Below, piece by piece: positions 1 through 13,132 of a stretch of DNA of 64,000 nucleotides (positions are counted from its first letter, which is position 1; each line of letters starts with the position of its first letter). This DNA comes from Lunularia cruciata (Eukaryota; Streptophyta; Marchantiopsida; Lunulariales; Lunulariaceae). Position numbers and translations under genes: made by a program. Under the pieces are notes generated by a model. The model saw only the letters and a list, made by a program, of their open reading frames with translations. It was not told where the DNA came from and did no database searches. The stretch is from NCBI GenBank assembly GCA_948567375.1, contig OX419756.1, positions 41,120,333 through 41,184,332 of the forward strand. Direction: 5' to 3'.

Positions 1-2383
1 CCTAACTAGGATAAAGCACATTAAAAGCTATCAAAGTACTACAAGGCATTTAAGAAATCTCTACAAGTTCTTTAAATTATATGAGACTGAATGTCAATTA
101 CAAAATAATATTCATAGCAAAAGAGTTCGTGCTAAATTCACAAGAAAGTAGCATTGTTTAAGACATGTCTCAAGGGATTAAAATATCGCATGAAGACTTA
201 AAATTATCAGTCCTTGAAGTAAAATTGATTACAATAATTAGATATAAAAATATTATAAATATAAATTATCGTTTAAATAGATATCTATTTTAAGGTCATT
301 TCTTTTAGCCTAGAGCTGGAATGACTTATGGTAGATAATTAGCTAAGGTGTGCTATAATGCAGTAGCTTGACGTTTGACTATATAACTTCTCCATAGTCC
401 TATTATCCAGCCTCTCCGTTGATTATAAATTGATAATTTGAATAATACACATTAATAGTAGGGTCAAACTTTAAATTGCTTGGTATTACACTCTCCAAAG
501 TTCAAGAACATAGTTCTGAGAAGGCCTTGTCGTTTTGTTTAGAAGTTTTGTTTCTTCTTTCTATTCTTTCATTAGTCCCATCTCAAAAGCAAAATGTTAA
601 TCATTTTACCCTGTCCTTGCATCCAAGTTTGAGTTTAGTTATGTCAAATGATCAAAGGTGACCTTTCAAAAGTTTGTATGCTTGAAATCAAAGGAAATAA
701 TTTTACCTACTATTTATGGCAATGCTTTTGCTATCTTCTATAGATTAGTAATTGAAAATTATGTTCTGTTTAAAATTTATCTTTCAAACCAAAGCTTCTA
801 TCGTGCATACACATAATAAGCATAATGGAAGCTGGATATGGCCATACTCATATGAAAAGCAGTCTTGATCAATAAAACTTCAAAGATGTAAATGCAGGCA
901 TAGGTACTACATATAATGTACTCGAAGGAGTTCATTACAGGTGCAAAGCGAGGATAGGGTTCGACCATCGTGAAGTCATGATATTCACGTGTCCCTAATG
1001 ACATTAACATAAAAGTACTGGAAAAAGATTATATGGATCGTGAAGATACCCAAGCAGAATTTCTAATGTATACGAGGAATCTCTACCTATGTATAAAAGG
1101 AAACTTGGCTGTACATGAAAAATAACGTTCTTCAGAGTTTTGATAGGCAGCTGCAAAACAATTTAATTTGCTCTTTGATTTTCTTTTCTGATTTATCTGA
1201 TCGTTTTCTTTCTTCCATCCATCGACTTTGGGCTCATCTGAAACAGTCACCCATCATAATACCATTTATCCGAAAGAATCCTGATAAAATATAATCTCCA
1301 AACTTCTATGTTTTTTCACTTGCATCATAGATTCTATGCTCAATCGAAACGCGTCAATCTACTCTATGTTGTGCTTGCTCAAAGGAGATGAAGGAGAGCT
1401 TGTAACATTCATGGATTTTAGTTTCATTAGTTCCAAAATTCTAATCATTTTTCTTTTGCAAAACTACAATCGTATTGCACAGGCGCAATCTTGAAAGACA
1501 TAAGAGAGGGATTGACTTGGCCACTCAAATTCAAAAGGAAAGAAGATACCTATGGACGGGACCTACTTTGCTGTTTATTGAAACTCAATTTTTATATCTT
1601 GAAGTGATTCAACCGAATATGTGCCACTTAGTGGTAACAAGTCCGTTCACATCCGCCATGAATTGTCAAAGCATAGAAACTATTGAACTCTCAAGATCTT
1701 TCGGTGAGATTGGTTCATGCATTTCAAAAACTACTTGAAACAAGAGGGCGTTAACAGGATCAAGGGACAGAAGTTTCTTCAAGTTGGATTGACAAAAGAA
1801 AGTGTGAGGTACATATCAAGCGGATCCGCTTTAATGACTTTAAACTCTTTTGTCATGAGTCCATATCAATAGAATCTTAAGTGGTGGTGCCAAGGTTTCC
1901 TTGATTGGCTTCAAGGCCAAGTTAAAATGGTGAAACATCTCTGTGTTGTGCATGAGCATGATGATCCATTGTTTCAGAAATCTGATTTTACCAAACCTTT
2001 ACAGCATTGCGATTTCTATGTAAGTGAACCAGACCTCCACATTTCTAAACCTGTTGGGCTAATAAACTTAGAGTTTGTGGATTCTCCCAAACTAAATACA
2101 GACCTTTCAATACCACATGCCAGGGCCCTGAATGCACGAGAGTCAAACATTTGATCTTCCTTTGATGACGCTAGAACGGTATTACTCATCGATCTACTCA
2201 GTAGTGCACACAGAAACAGCTTACAAGATGCTAATAAACTGAATACTTCTATCTTTTAGTTAGCTTTACTCCATGCAAGAGACATCCCATGTGTTATGAG
2301 GATCGAGAAAAGTGGGTAGCATCAAGCTCAATGTTAAAGCTAGTCGATATACCATGCAATATTGACTTAGTGGAGAAAGTGCG
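1..2383. other. AT-rich non-coding stretch, no gene recognised
   Basis: I see only short open frames (under 90 codons) without recognisable domains or splice-linked coding runs on either strand. The base composition is AT-rich with many homopolymer runs, as in plant intergenic DNA. No RNA gene or mobile element terminus is evident. Confidence 0.5.
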
Positions 2384-2480
2384 AAGGATGGGAAGACCCC
2401 ATCAAGCCGTACAAGGGTGAGACAACACAGGTAAAATGGGGCTAAGCCCCAAATGGGACTTAGTGGAGGGTATCTAGGTA
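2384..2480 (-). repeat. 5'-truncated 3' end of the endonuclease-bearing retroelement
   Basis: Read on the minus strand, this segment matches the end of the + strand element at 24716-25690. It has the last codons, an equivalent stop codon (GGGGCT then TAG instead of TAA), then the CCCATTTTAC...CCTTGTACGG...CTTCCCATCC 3' untranslated sequence. The homology starts just inside the ORF end, so only the extreme 3' end is present. That is the usual shape of a 5'-truncated non-LTR retrotransposon copy. The identity is from direct comparison within the window; the mechanism is inference. Confidence 0.6.
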
Positions 2481-3530
2481 GCGACGTCTGTATCCTGACG
2501 TGTACCTAGTCATAAAGACACCGCTAAAGCTGTCCCTCCCGAACGAAATTTCTGTATAGTAGGGTCATCCGTAACTCGTATGAGATAATGCCCTCGACAA
2601 CGGTGTGCATTGCTTCCAGATAGCCGAGGATATCCAATCCACATTTTCAGATTGTTGCTTTTGCTCACCGTTGGTGTACTCAGATTGCCTGAATTATTGT
2701 TGAGGTAATGAATATTGTTTCTGAGGAGCGAAGTTAGGCCTCAACAACTATGGCGACAGCAGAAGTGATTCTCAACTAGTATCATGGAGATTCAAGAGAA
2801 ATGAGTGCGCTCGATCGCGCTCGACCCTTGAGGTAATGAGTTAGAGAGACGATAAAATGTTGCAGTTCTGGTTCTGCTCTTCTTCTTGTCTAATCTGGTA
2901 CACTCGTATATTTGTTTGATAACGGGGTCCGCTCCAGTTTAGTTAGAAAAGCAGAAGCTTAGTTCGACTTGAATTTCGCCTGATTCATGCTTACAGACCT
3001 GATTGGCTTTTTAAACTGCAGTAAGTATGTATTGGTGTTATCAAAAACATTGCCACAATCCTTAAGATGATCTTCCGTGATGGAATACCATCAAGATCGA
3101 AGAAGTATATAAAGTACATACACTACTGGTACTGTTGCCGTATATATTTGTAATTTGATTTGCGCACTTGCTTTGACAAATTCTTCTGTACCATTTGGCA
3201 TCTTCTGCTAAAAGAATATTTGTGCTCGTCAAGTGCTCATAATTCATGGGATCACGATAGGAAAGTGGAAAAGCGATTTGCGATGCGCCAGATGGCATTT
3301 CATTATGACTTCAATAACGTGCTATATAATTGGATCCAAATCGACTGGAAAGATGACGAGCAAGGTTACACGTGACTCATGCAAGACAAACTGCATACTC
3401 TTCCGTTAAGAGGCGGCAAGAGAACGAAGAAAGAGGTAAAGAAACAAAGATGTTGTCGAAAGTTACAAGACCGGCAATCCTTGGGTTTAGCATAGGGTTT
3501 AGGTAGAGAAGAAGGCGACCGCGTAGAAAA
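2481..3530. other. Non-coding stretch between two repeat copies
   Basis: No gene is recognised here. Short overlapping ORFs near 3.06-3.57 kb on both strands have no family signature and no convincing splice partners. Confidence 0.4.
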
Positions 3531-3600
3531 AAAGAAGGATGGGAAGACCCCCATCAAGCCGTACAAGGGAGAGACAAAACAGGTAAAATGGGTTTAGGTA
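3531..3600 (-). repeat. Second 5'-truncated 3' end of the same retroelement
   Basis: The minus strand carries the same 3' untranslated block as 2384-2450 and 25605-25690 (CCCATTTTACCTG, CTCCCTTGTACGGCTTGATG, GTCTTCCCATCCTTC, followed by a T-rich tract). This copy begins at or after the stop codon, so it is shorter than the copy at 2.4 kb. Two minus-strand copies within 1.2 kb and a third on the opposite strand 22 kb away indicate a multicopy family. Confidence 0.6.
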
Positions 3601-3775
3601 GATAGTATAGGGATGAGAATTTGGATAACTAGAAGCCAAGTCAAGGCCGGCCTTCGGAATTTCGGCCTTGAGAAAGAAGAACAAAATTTAGAGAGCTTTT
3701 CTAATGAATGGAGCAACAGTGGTGAGCTCTTGGCCCCAGACAGGAGTTATAGGAGATGCAAAAGGCTCCAAAATG

Positions 3776-3816
3776 TTCCACTACATGCTCTTAGGTCCTA
3801 AGAGCATGTAGTGGAA
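3776..3816. repeat. 41-bp perfect palindrome (20-bp arms, 1-nt centre)
   Basis: The left arm 3776-3795 and right arm 3797-3816 are exact reverse complements around a single T at 3796 (the centre reads CTTAGG T CCTAAG). No target duplication or element terminus is obvious beside it. It could be an inverted-duplication junction, a hairpin-forming site or a remnant of a foldback element. Only the symmetry itself is certain. Confidence 0.85.
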
Positions 3817-4093
3817 AAACTTCAGTCGTCTTGAGAAGGTTTCTAATTTGTGTAGGTTTGTGCAGGTTTGTGCTTTCTGAATTGCGACGCAAAGGACGGG
3901 ACAATCGAGAGAGAAGTCGGGAAAAGTCAATCAGACGACGGCCGAACTTTTTTCCCAGTCTAAAACAAAAAGACTGCAACAAAAAGAGGCTTTGAACAAT
4001 TTACGGTACTGTATTGGGACGAGAGACAATGCTGGGAGATGCATCATTCTGAATCTCAGCTTGAGCATGAGTTACATGTTCTAGCGAACGCCG

Positions 4094-5650
4094 CTACCGA
4101 CTCGACGTGGTGCGATGTGCAACGTCATTTTGATCTGGTGGAGAGAAGCCCATCCCAGAGGAGAGTGGAATGGCGTAACTCTGCAGGATTGTAGCAGTCA
4201 AAGGCAAGATGCTGACTATTCCGTATCTAGCGTTTGACTGTAAGATCTGCACTGACTGATGGATATAATATGATATCTTTTCAGGTGCTTTATTGAAGAT
4301 AAAACCGGTGAGTGGAACACCTGCAGCAAGAAGTTTTCGACATTCATTTTCTATCAAGTTTGTGTCGTACTCTTCAGGTGGTGAGGACAACGAGCTTCCT
4401 CAATTGATGCGCCTGATGTCACCCCTCAGACCGTGGGGAGTGGAGCTTTCCTGCTGACCACGCGGGGCAATAAGCCGTTTATTCATTCTATTGTCACATT
4501 TGCTGCGAAAGTTTACATCATTCCTCTTGTTCATCAGCGGAAGAATGCTCAGTGTCGAGCCACCTGCTGGCGGCACATGAAGTACAGTTCCGATCATGGA
4601 TGGACTACTGCCTGACTAGTGATAATGATTCTATCCGTATGTATGCTGCCACCATGGAATCTCTAACATTCGTCCTCGCTTTGACTGGACTGATAAAAAA
4701 ATTTGACCTGTTAGTAACTGCTGCCAGTTGAAATATTTCTACGAGCTTGTCCTTTTCTGCACGCCTTTTGGTGTCCATTTCTGCTTGTAATTGAATCATT
4801 GGATTTAGTCGTGCTTTTGTTAGAAACTATATTTACTTCCGGTCCTTCGGTCGCTCATACAGTATGAATAAGAGCCGCTGTAGACAATCTTCTGGGTCCT
4901 GAAATTCCTTGGGGCTAGAAAGGAGCAGAGGTGAATGCTCAGACTTGGTAGGACAAGAAGGGGAGGATTCTGAGAAACCGGCTTGCAGGTCTTCTTAGAA
5001 GGAGAATAAGAACATCAAATTTCTAGAAAGCTGCCTGCACTTCGATGGACGTGTTCTTATTTGGCAACAAATAGTCGTGGCAGCCAACTTACTTAGATAT
5101 CGCCTTTGTTGAGGTAAGTGTTAACGCTATTTAAATTCTATCTTCGCTCCATTTTGTAGCTGATGATATTTAAATTATAAAATCCCGGGTGGGAAGCAGT
5201 AGCCTTGAACCTTGTGAATTGTTCATCGATTCGTCATCCAAGCTATGCTGATGACGAGAATCACTATTCTTAAACGTATCAAGCAAATAGCTCCGATTAC
5301 GATTCCCCACTCCTGTCCAACAGAGTCTGGACCATTCCATTAATTGCACCACATGCAGTTCTGGATATATTCATAAATCAGTGGCGTGACCCACTGACCA
5401 CGAAATGCGGCCAGCCGTGAATGAATTTTCCTGCGCACGGAGGGATGTGTCACCTTGTTTGATTTTGCCACTTTATCTGGATACACCGGTAAATTCGGGT
5501 GAAAACGATGCCAATCTTAGTGCCTGGCTTGTTGAATCTGGTGCAGGTGCCCCTAACCAAATGTCTCTTGTCACTTGACAAAGAGCACTTATTCATCCTT
5601 TCTAGATATGGGTACTGGTTAACTCTAACGATGGTTCTCACACTGAGCCA
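4094..5650 (-). pseudogene. Unrecognised coding-like segments, possible exons of an unknown gene
   Basis: Several minus-strand segments read like protein but I do not recognise the family. One near 5400-5480 contains HPSVRRKIHSRL and a hydrophobic IYEYIQNC run. One at 5170-5350 is serine/asparagine-rich. One near 4820-4930 contains DPEDCLQRLLFILYERP. One at 4605-4799 is charged and helix-like. One at 4094-4390 contains GFIFNKAPEKISYYIHQSV. Plausible acceptor (CAG|G) and donor sites lie between them, but I could not assemble a single phase-consistent model, and stops separate them. It could be a multi-exon gene divergent from the urea transporter, a decayed gene, or chance. Function is unknown. 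Confidence 0.25.
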
Positions 5651-5828
5651 CCAGCGCAGAAAAGGTGAGGACCTGACAATTTACAGCTATAAGTTTCACT
5701 TTACTAGATTATCAGAGTCCTAGAGTGCGCGTCCAAGCCCAACCAAACCAAGGAACTGATTCAGCTAATGCACCATACTAGGAAATATTTTTAGATCTAG
5801 ATTTTGATGAGTGATGTAATCCGCTGTG

Positions 5829-8800
5829 ATGAAACTGATTGGGATTGGAGGAACGAAACAGGTTTCGAAAATGCCGCTTGGTGAAGCTAACCTGTTTGGG
5901 CTCCACGAATTTGACAACAAGGACAGCTTTTTCTCCGGCAAGCCCATCCTATCCCAGGTAAGCCTGGAGTTCTCTTAGCATGCCAGCGCAAATGATTCTT
6001 AGCTGTTGGAGAAGGCAGGTTCTTCCGTAAGGGTCTGGCACGCGGAAAAACAATGGTCTTCCTAGGTCACTGTGGATTCGGCATCAGTCTTCCAAGGTAG
6101 GTCAAGTTCTACAATCGCACCTACCTTGTAGAGGGCTATTTTAAACACAAAGCTCGTCCAGTGAGATCGAAGTTTGACACGACTCCCATTGACCAATCCG
6201 TGAGATCTTTTCAAGCGTTACGAATCGAAAGTCAGTTGCCTACAATACTGTATCCCAATCACGGAAATCCGGAAGAGTATTCAATCTCTTCACAGAAATG
6301 GGATTTCGTGAGAAATTTGTCCGTAATCAGGCCAAAAAAACAGGCAAGTCTGATGGTTCAGTCCACATTATCTATCCACTGTAGCATTGTTTCGCTGCCC
6401 TTGTGAACAATAGTCTCATGGTTTTGCACGCCTTGTCTACGGAATTCTCGCACATCTGGGATTTCACGAGCTTTAAGGCATTCTTCTCAGAGTTGAAATT
6501 AGACTGCAATGACGGGGTGCCAATTTGAGCAAATGAGTTTCCATCCCATGACTATTTTGTGATATTGATGTTCATGGCAGGGCGTCGGTTATGCTATTGT
6601 TGTTGGATATGGAGTTCTCTTTGTGCTCATTACAGTACTTATATCCTACGTCGACCAACGTTATGGGGGAACCAAAGATTCCTCTGAAGAATTCAATACA
6701 GCTGGTCGGTCCCTCAAGACGGGCCTGGTAGCTGTGGATGTCGTAAGCCGCTGGACATGGTTAGAAAGATCTAACCTGCTAAGCTTTATCCTCGTCATGA
6801 TTCTTATTTCGCACAGCGCATCGAGCTTAACTGAGATGCAACTTCTCTGACTAAGTAGAAGGAAGTTCCGTGCGATTGTCTTTACATGTTTCACAAGAGT
6901 TTGGAGCTCAATCACTTAATACATTTTGTTGATGATCGCAGGGTAGCTACGTTAACAGTTTCTGTGAATCAGGCGTATTCGGTTGGAATTAGTGGTCCGT
7001 TCTGGTGAGAGACACTTCGACTATATTTCATGTGCTTCTATCCTTCGTCCTGGTTCGACTTCAAATCTCTTCCCCTTGAGAGCTAGAAAAAAGATTCGTG
7101 GGATGTGAATGCTCCTTATTCATGGACCCCTGCTTCCTTACTAATCTACTTCTCTAAAACATTCACACCTCAGGTTTTCGTCTGCAGCAGCTATACAGCT
7201 GATAATATTCGCGATTTTCGCTCTCGAAATTAAGCGCAAAGCTCCAAGAGCTCATACCGTAATTGAGCTCATCAGACTGCGATGGGGAAATGCGACCGGC
7301 CTTGTAGGTTCCTCTAACCTATCATTCCTTAGTGCATCTCCTGCAAAACTGTGGAGTCAATCAGAGTTGAACTTTCCTACTTCATTCGGCCTATGGGTCA
7401 CATTATCCACCCAACTCGAAATCTAAATATGTGACTGAATACAGATCTTTCTCTATCTCTGCTATCTGAACAATATTGCGATATCTACTTTGCTGTTCGT
7501 TGGAGCTGGCGCGATATTATCTGCAGTCACAGGTGAAGTGCACCAAGCCTATTGACTCAGCACCATGAATACGATTATCCGACAAGTCAAGCTACTCAAA
7601 TTTCTTATAGATTGCCATTGGCACAGACAATATCCCCGACCTGTACAGCTTATTTGGATGCAGGTATCCACTTTTTTGTTGCAGGCATGAATCTGTATGC
7701 AACACTGGTCTTGCTGCCTCTCGGAGTAATAATCTACACGTTTTTCGGCGGTCTAAAGGCCACCTTCACGTCTTCGTACCTTCACACAATTGTCATCTTC
7801 GTGACTACCAACATCATGTTCTTCATGGTATACATTCATTTGCCATTCTATCCCCTCAATGGTACTATACTACTTGTCGAAGCATGCTAGATCGATCCAG
7901 GAATCCGTAAGCCCTTATTTTTCATGAAACTAAAATCTGAAAGGATTTCATGATGCATGGTGCTAAATCTTGAGAGAATGGTTTTACAGATTTATGCGAG
8001 CCATAAAGATCCCGTTGGGACCATAAGCGATGTCTATGAAAACCTAAAAATTGTCACGGCTGCTGTTCCTGTCGAAGGTGGGTTCGTAAATAAGTGACGA
8101 TGATAACGCTCTGAAGTAACTGATACCGTATAATAAAATGTCAGCTCAGAAGCGTAATGCAACTGTTAGACAGCAAGTTTGAGGGCATCAGATGAAACTG
8201 AAGTGGGTGGTGTCTGCCAGATAACAAGGGAGGAAGCTACCTGACGATGTACAGCAGCGCTGGATTGCAGTTCGGCATATTCAATCTTTTTGGAGCTTTT
8301 GGTACAATCTTTGCAGACCAGGGTTACTGGCAGGGTGCAATTGCTGCATCGCCCCATTCCGCATACCGCGGCTACATCTTGGGAGGAATCCTTTGGATTC
8401 CTATACCTTTTGCTTTTGCAACGGCGCTAGGATTGGGGGCCCTTGCTCTAGACCTCCCGATTAGTGATGAGGAATATGGTGCGGGACTCATCTGTGTTGC
8501 TGCTGCACAGTATTTCATGGGAACAGGTATCCTCCTCTCCACGCGCTCAAGTTAAAGTTCTTGCTGGTCATCCTCCATCATGTCATCCAGTATGGACCCG
8601 GCTCAAGTTGATGGCCCTTGATTAACGTTCGTCTTGAATGAACAATGCAGGAGGTGTGGTGCTGGTCTTAACAGTGGTTTTCATGTCTGTCACATCTGCT
8701 GGATCTGCCCAGCTTATGGCAATGAGCTCCCTCTTCACTTACGACATCTACAAGGTTTGAAATCTACAAACCTCAACGCAAAATAAATTTGCTTCACAGG

Positions 8801-10754
8801 ATAGATAGATGGTGCGACCCGGAAATTTGTTTAAATGACACCTGATATACTTCACATTACGACAAATATGTGTTCAATGCACCTGCTCTCCTGTCGCTAG
8901 TAGACTGAGGTTCCGTGTGAATTCCACTCGGAGGACAGACCTATATCAACCCCAAGGCTACGAATGAGCAGATGCTACTGGTCTCACGCTGTTCAGTCTG
9001 CATTTTTGGATTCGTTATGGGTTCACTTTCATGTCTGCTAGTATTGGTACGCTGCTCTCCTCCTAACCCTTAACATGCTGCTTTTAATCTTACTTCTGTT
9101 TCTCGCCGTCTATCGTGGAGTACATATTCTGTGCCACTTAACTGCAAGGGATTTTCAATGCATAAATTCTCGTGTTTACATACTTCGATGCAATAAACAC
9201 CTGGATCCAACTCGTGATTTATATGTACTGTCTGAATTGAGATAACCAAGAAGTGTAACCCTCCACTCTCTAGAATGATTTGGGATGCTGATGGTCATCT
9301 ATGACCAGGAGTTTAGTGACCGGGGACTCCATGCAATGCAGATTGGGATTGATGTAAACTTTCTCTTCTTCGTGGGAGGGATCCTGTTGGCGTCATCTTA
9401 CATCCCAATCACGGCCATGATTTTGTTTGAATCTGTGCCTGCGGGTGCTGCTATAGGCAGTGCGTTGGGTGGCCAGGTGTGTGGGATTGTCGCTTGGCTG
9501 CTTCATACCTGGGTAAGCCCCTTTACCGATTCACTTCAGCAGATGATTGTGTTAGCGCTTCAGCTGCAAGACAACTCCAATGGTACTGAACTCAAGAATA
9601 TGTAAAGCAAACCAGTCTTGGTTCCCTTTCCGGAGGATAACTTGGAGGTTACTGATGGTGATTTGAAGCAATCTGGCTCACTCTCGCATTGTGTGTGCTG
9701 TCTTTCTTCCAGTTTACTTATGGGAGAATGACGGTCCGCGACACACTTCAAAGAATGGGTCCAACTTTGAACGGAACAATTACTGCCGTTCTGTCATCCC
9801 TGATCATCTGTATAGTTTGGACGCTTATTGCGCCTTCCAAAGAGCACTTCTTTGAAAGGCAAGTGTCTACGCCTCGTTTCTAAATCGTCACTACTTCGCT
9901 TAATCTGATAGAAACTTCCCACTACACGACTAGACCGACTCAATTGTGAAGCTAACAGGTAAAGCATAAACATTTCACATGGTTGATGGCAAGAATGATC
10001 GAGGTTGCACTTCCCGTAATTGCATAGCAAGTTAATTAAGAATTTGTTTGTGTGAACAACTGCGATGGTATGACAACAGGTTCAAAGAAATCGAGTTAAT
10101 GGATGGAGTTGAGATCTCAGTCTCCCTAGACGATGCCCCAGTGAACCCCTGGATCAACAAGTACACATGCTTTGCAATCCCTCTGTCGCTAGTGTTACTC
10201 GTCGCCTGGCCTCTTCTTACTCTCCCTGCGGACATATTCTCGAAGGTATGGTATTCCATATATAACGTACTAGATCACGAAATGAACGACGGAAATGGAC
10301 GTGCTAATTCAACACTGTTAGGATGTAACAGTCATTTCATAGATACTGTATCAAGTGAATGGTGACAATAGGATATGGCATACCTGTGTCTGCAGGTCTG
10401 ACAGTCACAGGGAAGCAATTTCTCGAAGTTTTTTCTCCTCTAGTACTGCAGAAGTTTGACCACAAGTCTGAGACATACAAGACTCAAGACCACCGACGTG
10501 GATGTTGATCAATATCTTGCATTCGTTTCTCCTTGCAGAGCTATTTCACTTTCTGGGTGGTGATGGCAGCGATCTGGACAGTTATTGCAACAATAGTTGC
10601 GACGTTTCAGCCTCTCTTTGAGGCCAGACAAACTCTGATAAGAATAGCCAAGCACATGTTCGGTCTGGAGGCCAAAGCATCTAACGATGGGTCTGTTTTA
10701 CCACTCGATCAAGCCCAGGTTTATGTTGAAAGTCCAATAAAGAATAAAACGTAA
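5829..10754 (+). CDS. DUR3: DUR3-type high-affinity urea/proton symporter (SSS family)
   Basis: Spliced model: 5829-5957, 6581-6759, 6942-7004, 7174-7303, 7445-7532, 7685-7827, 7990-8077, 8221-8526, 8651-8754, 8939-9046, 9342-9512, 9713-9858, 10080-10245, 10539-10754. This gives 2037 nt and 678 aa, close to plant DUR3 (about 700). All phases match. Recognisable DUR3 segments in order are [96 protein letters not shown] and YINPKAT. Many hydrophobic segments fit the roughly 15-helix sodium:solute symporter fold. The family imports urea across the plasma membrane with H+ (and may act at the tonoplast). The start at 5829 follows an in-frame TAA at 5817; an alternative ATG lies at 5871. Intron 12 (9859-10079) uses a GC donor. 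The frame is open throughout, so the gene appears functional; substrate is by homology only. Confidence 0.93.
9859..10079 (+). other. GC-AG intron (intron 12 of the urea transporter)
   Basis: The exon ends ...GAAAG and the intron begins GCAAGT, the strong consensus of the minor GC-AG class. The acceptor is AACAG|G at 10078-10079. Only this choice keeps frame across FFER|FKEIEL. The nearby GT (CAA|GTGTCT) would shift the frame at the same acceptor. Confidence 0.8.
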
Positions 10755-13132
10755 GCATGCGGGGCCCCGAAATCGGTAAATCATTTAGAAGGTAGCTCAG
10801 TCAACCCGTCGAGCAAACCAAGGGGCATGGGGAATGAAGCCCATCTGGTAGTGAGAAGCAAGTATTGTAAGCCCAAACACGGAGGTGTGCATTCGAGTTC
10901 AGGCAACAGCTTTTGCAATCCAGAACATATGACATCCTAACAGAAGCAAAGCATTGCCTTTCTGGGTGCCAAGGATCACGACTCCTGGCATACTCAAGAT
11001 AAGTCCTGGATACTATAATCCTCGTAGAAGAGTGGCTCAGAAACTGAAGCTTTATTCCAGTGTAAACCTGGAAGGGATCTAGGCGCTTAAATTAGCATCA
11101 TCATCCTGACTCCCTGTTACAGCAGTCTGGACTGTAATGTGAACCCGCAGCCATACTCCAACCAAATCGAAACTTTAGATTATCCCTAACGGACAGACCT
11201 GCTGTGTGATGCTCATCACAGGTGTTTGGGGGGTTCAGTCACACAGGTTTCAATATACGACAGCAAGTTCGGCAGTCGAGAGCAAGTAGAGAGTAAAAAA
11301 AAATTACCACCTCTAGATGGCATTGTATCATTTTGTAAGTAGTAATGTAATCAATCTATTACGCACTGGACCTCCGCAGCTATTTAGGAGTTTCCATTCA
11401 ACTTTGCCAGCTTCTGTATTGGAATACTCTTGACTGTGGGTGACGACAGTTCAAGTCGAAACGAGTATTAGACCTAGTAACGTCCTGAACTTTCGCTCAA
11501 CAATGTAACTCAGACATCTTGGCCAATCTCTCCTGGACTCCATACGTACCAGATCCACTTCCATTACAAGGGTCAAGTTCTGTTCGACTCTCCAAAACTG
11601 TTGTTCGTGGTACAGTGTCAGATCGAGAAATAAAAAAATTCACTATGCTGACTTAGCCTCATAAACTCACTAAAATCGTGATAATAATCGCCGCAACAGG
11701 TAAATCAAGGTAAGGTGAGGATGAGATTGGAGCATGATCTTAGTAATACTCCGGACTCAGTGCAAGAGGTACATCAACCAAGGGATGAATCAAACTCCAT
11801 ATAACGTTAGATAAACCAATTGATAAAGTTGTGTTTACAAACAGCCAGACAATTTTTCCTATTCAGTAACTATGTTCCGAACTGTGTATCTGGTTTCATC
11901 ATAGCGGAGGCTCATCACATCAAATAAACATTGTAACACACGTTCAACTCTGAGCAAAATCGAGCCTCGCAGACTAAACTGAGAACACACTGAAAAGATA
12001 CAGAATTCCTTATGTAAACACCTCTGTGCAAGACTCTAACAACGTAAATAGGAGAAAGTAACCTAACTACCCGAAGTCAACCTAAGTAGTATTTTGCTTT
12101 TCTTGTTCTAGAATGAATCCGGTTAAAGTAAATGTGCGGTGACAAGGTCATCATCCACGTGTTACTAGCTGGTAACCGGATTTGAGTCCCGTGGAGCAAA
12201 TATTGCATATCAAGTCAACCCTATTCACGGGAAGGTCCAGGTGGGCTGTTTATTGTCCCTTACTAATTCGGAAGCCAAGCATCCACTGCGATTCACCCTT
12301 ATGTGGCATGAATGTGCATGTGTGGATCATCGTGGGAGACTTGAATCTCAGAAGAGGCACAAAACAGCGTTCCCTAAAACGAAGTGGCATCCAATTACTC
12401 CTACGACAGCATAAGAAGCAATCTCAACACATAAAATATGGACATTGACTACTCATGATAAATCGGAAACACACTGACACTACACAATAATTTTGCACAA
12501 GAGAGGTAGATCGTGAAATCAAAATCCCTTAAGAATTGCTCTATTAAAGAATGTGTGTGAGCCACTTGCTAGTGGCTACAACTAAATGAATATAACACAT
12601 TAGACATAGAAAATTCAGTGAATCCCCAGCAGAATACCGCTTACACCTGGACGCTTAAGGGCCCAAAAATTTGTCACCTGGGCATGGAATGGGATTGTCT
12701 GAAGGTACTTGTGCCTCGCCATGGCTGTTGTGGTTTAAAGAACAACCTGATTTAAAACAGACTTGTGAGGCCATCATCTCGCAGCTGAAAATGACAAGGA
12801 TCGCAAAATCCTTTAGTCTATATGTCCACACTGTACACCGTCCAACTTTTCCACTCTCTTGCCCTCGAAACGCTTAGACTTGCATCTGAAGCAGGATATT
12901 TCTATTTCTTAAGAACTTCTGGTGATCAATACTTAGGATATTCTTGTACTGGTAATGGAAACGAAAAGTGTGAGCTCTGCCATATCTCAGGACGAGACAG
13001 ACGCAAAAGGCACAGAACTACGAAAAGAATCAAAGATGGTACCTTCTTGCATGTGTATGCAGAAGCTGCCACCTATATCGCTGGTTAGGATGGCAATCGC
13101 TTCTCGGTATCATAGACTTGTTTCGACTCCAT
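10755..13132. other. Intergenic space between convergent 3' ends
   Basis: This 2.4-kb gap holds the 3' untranslated regions of the urea transporter (+) and COG1 (-). Open frames at 12182-12448 and 12671-13209 on the + strand are short, overlap each other in different frames, and show no domain, so I do not call genes. I see no repeat of the retroelement families found further right. Confidence 0.5.

Noticed and set aside
10788-10910. tRNA-like A-box and B-box (GGTAGCTCAGTC and ATTCGAGTTC)
   Set aside because: The boxes are about 115 nt apart, and no cloverleaf with matching acceptor or anticodon stems can be drawn.
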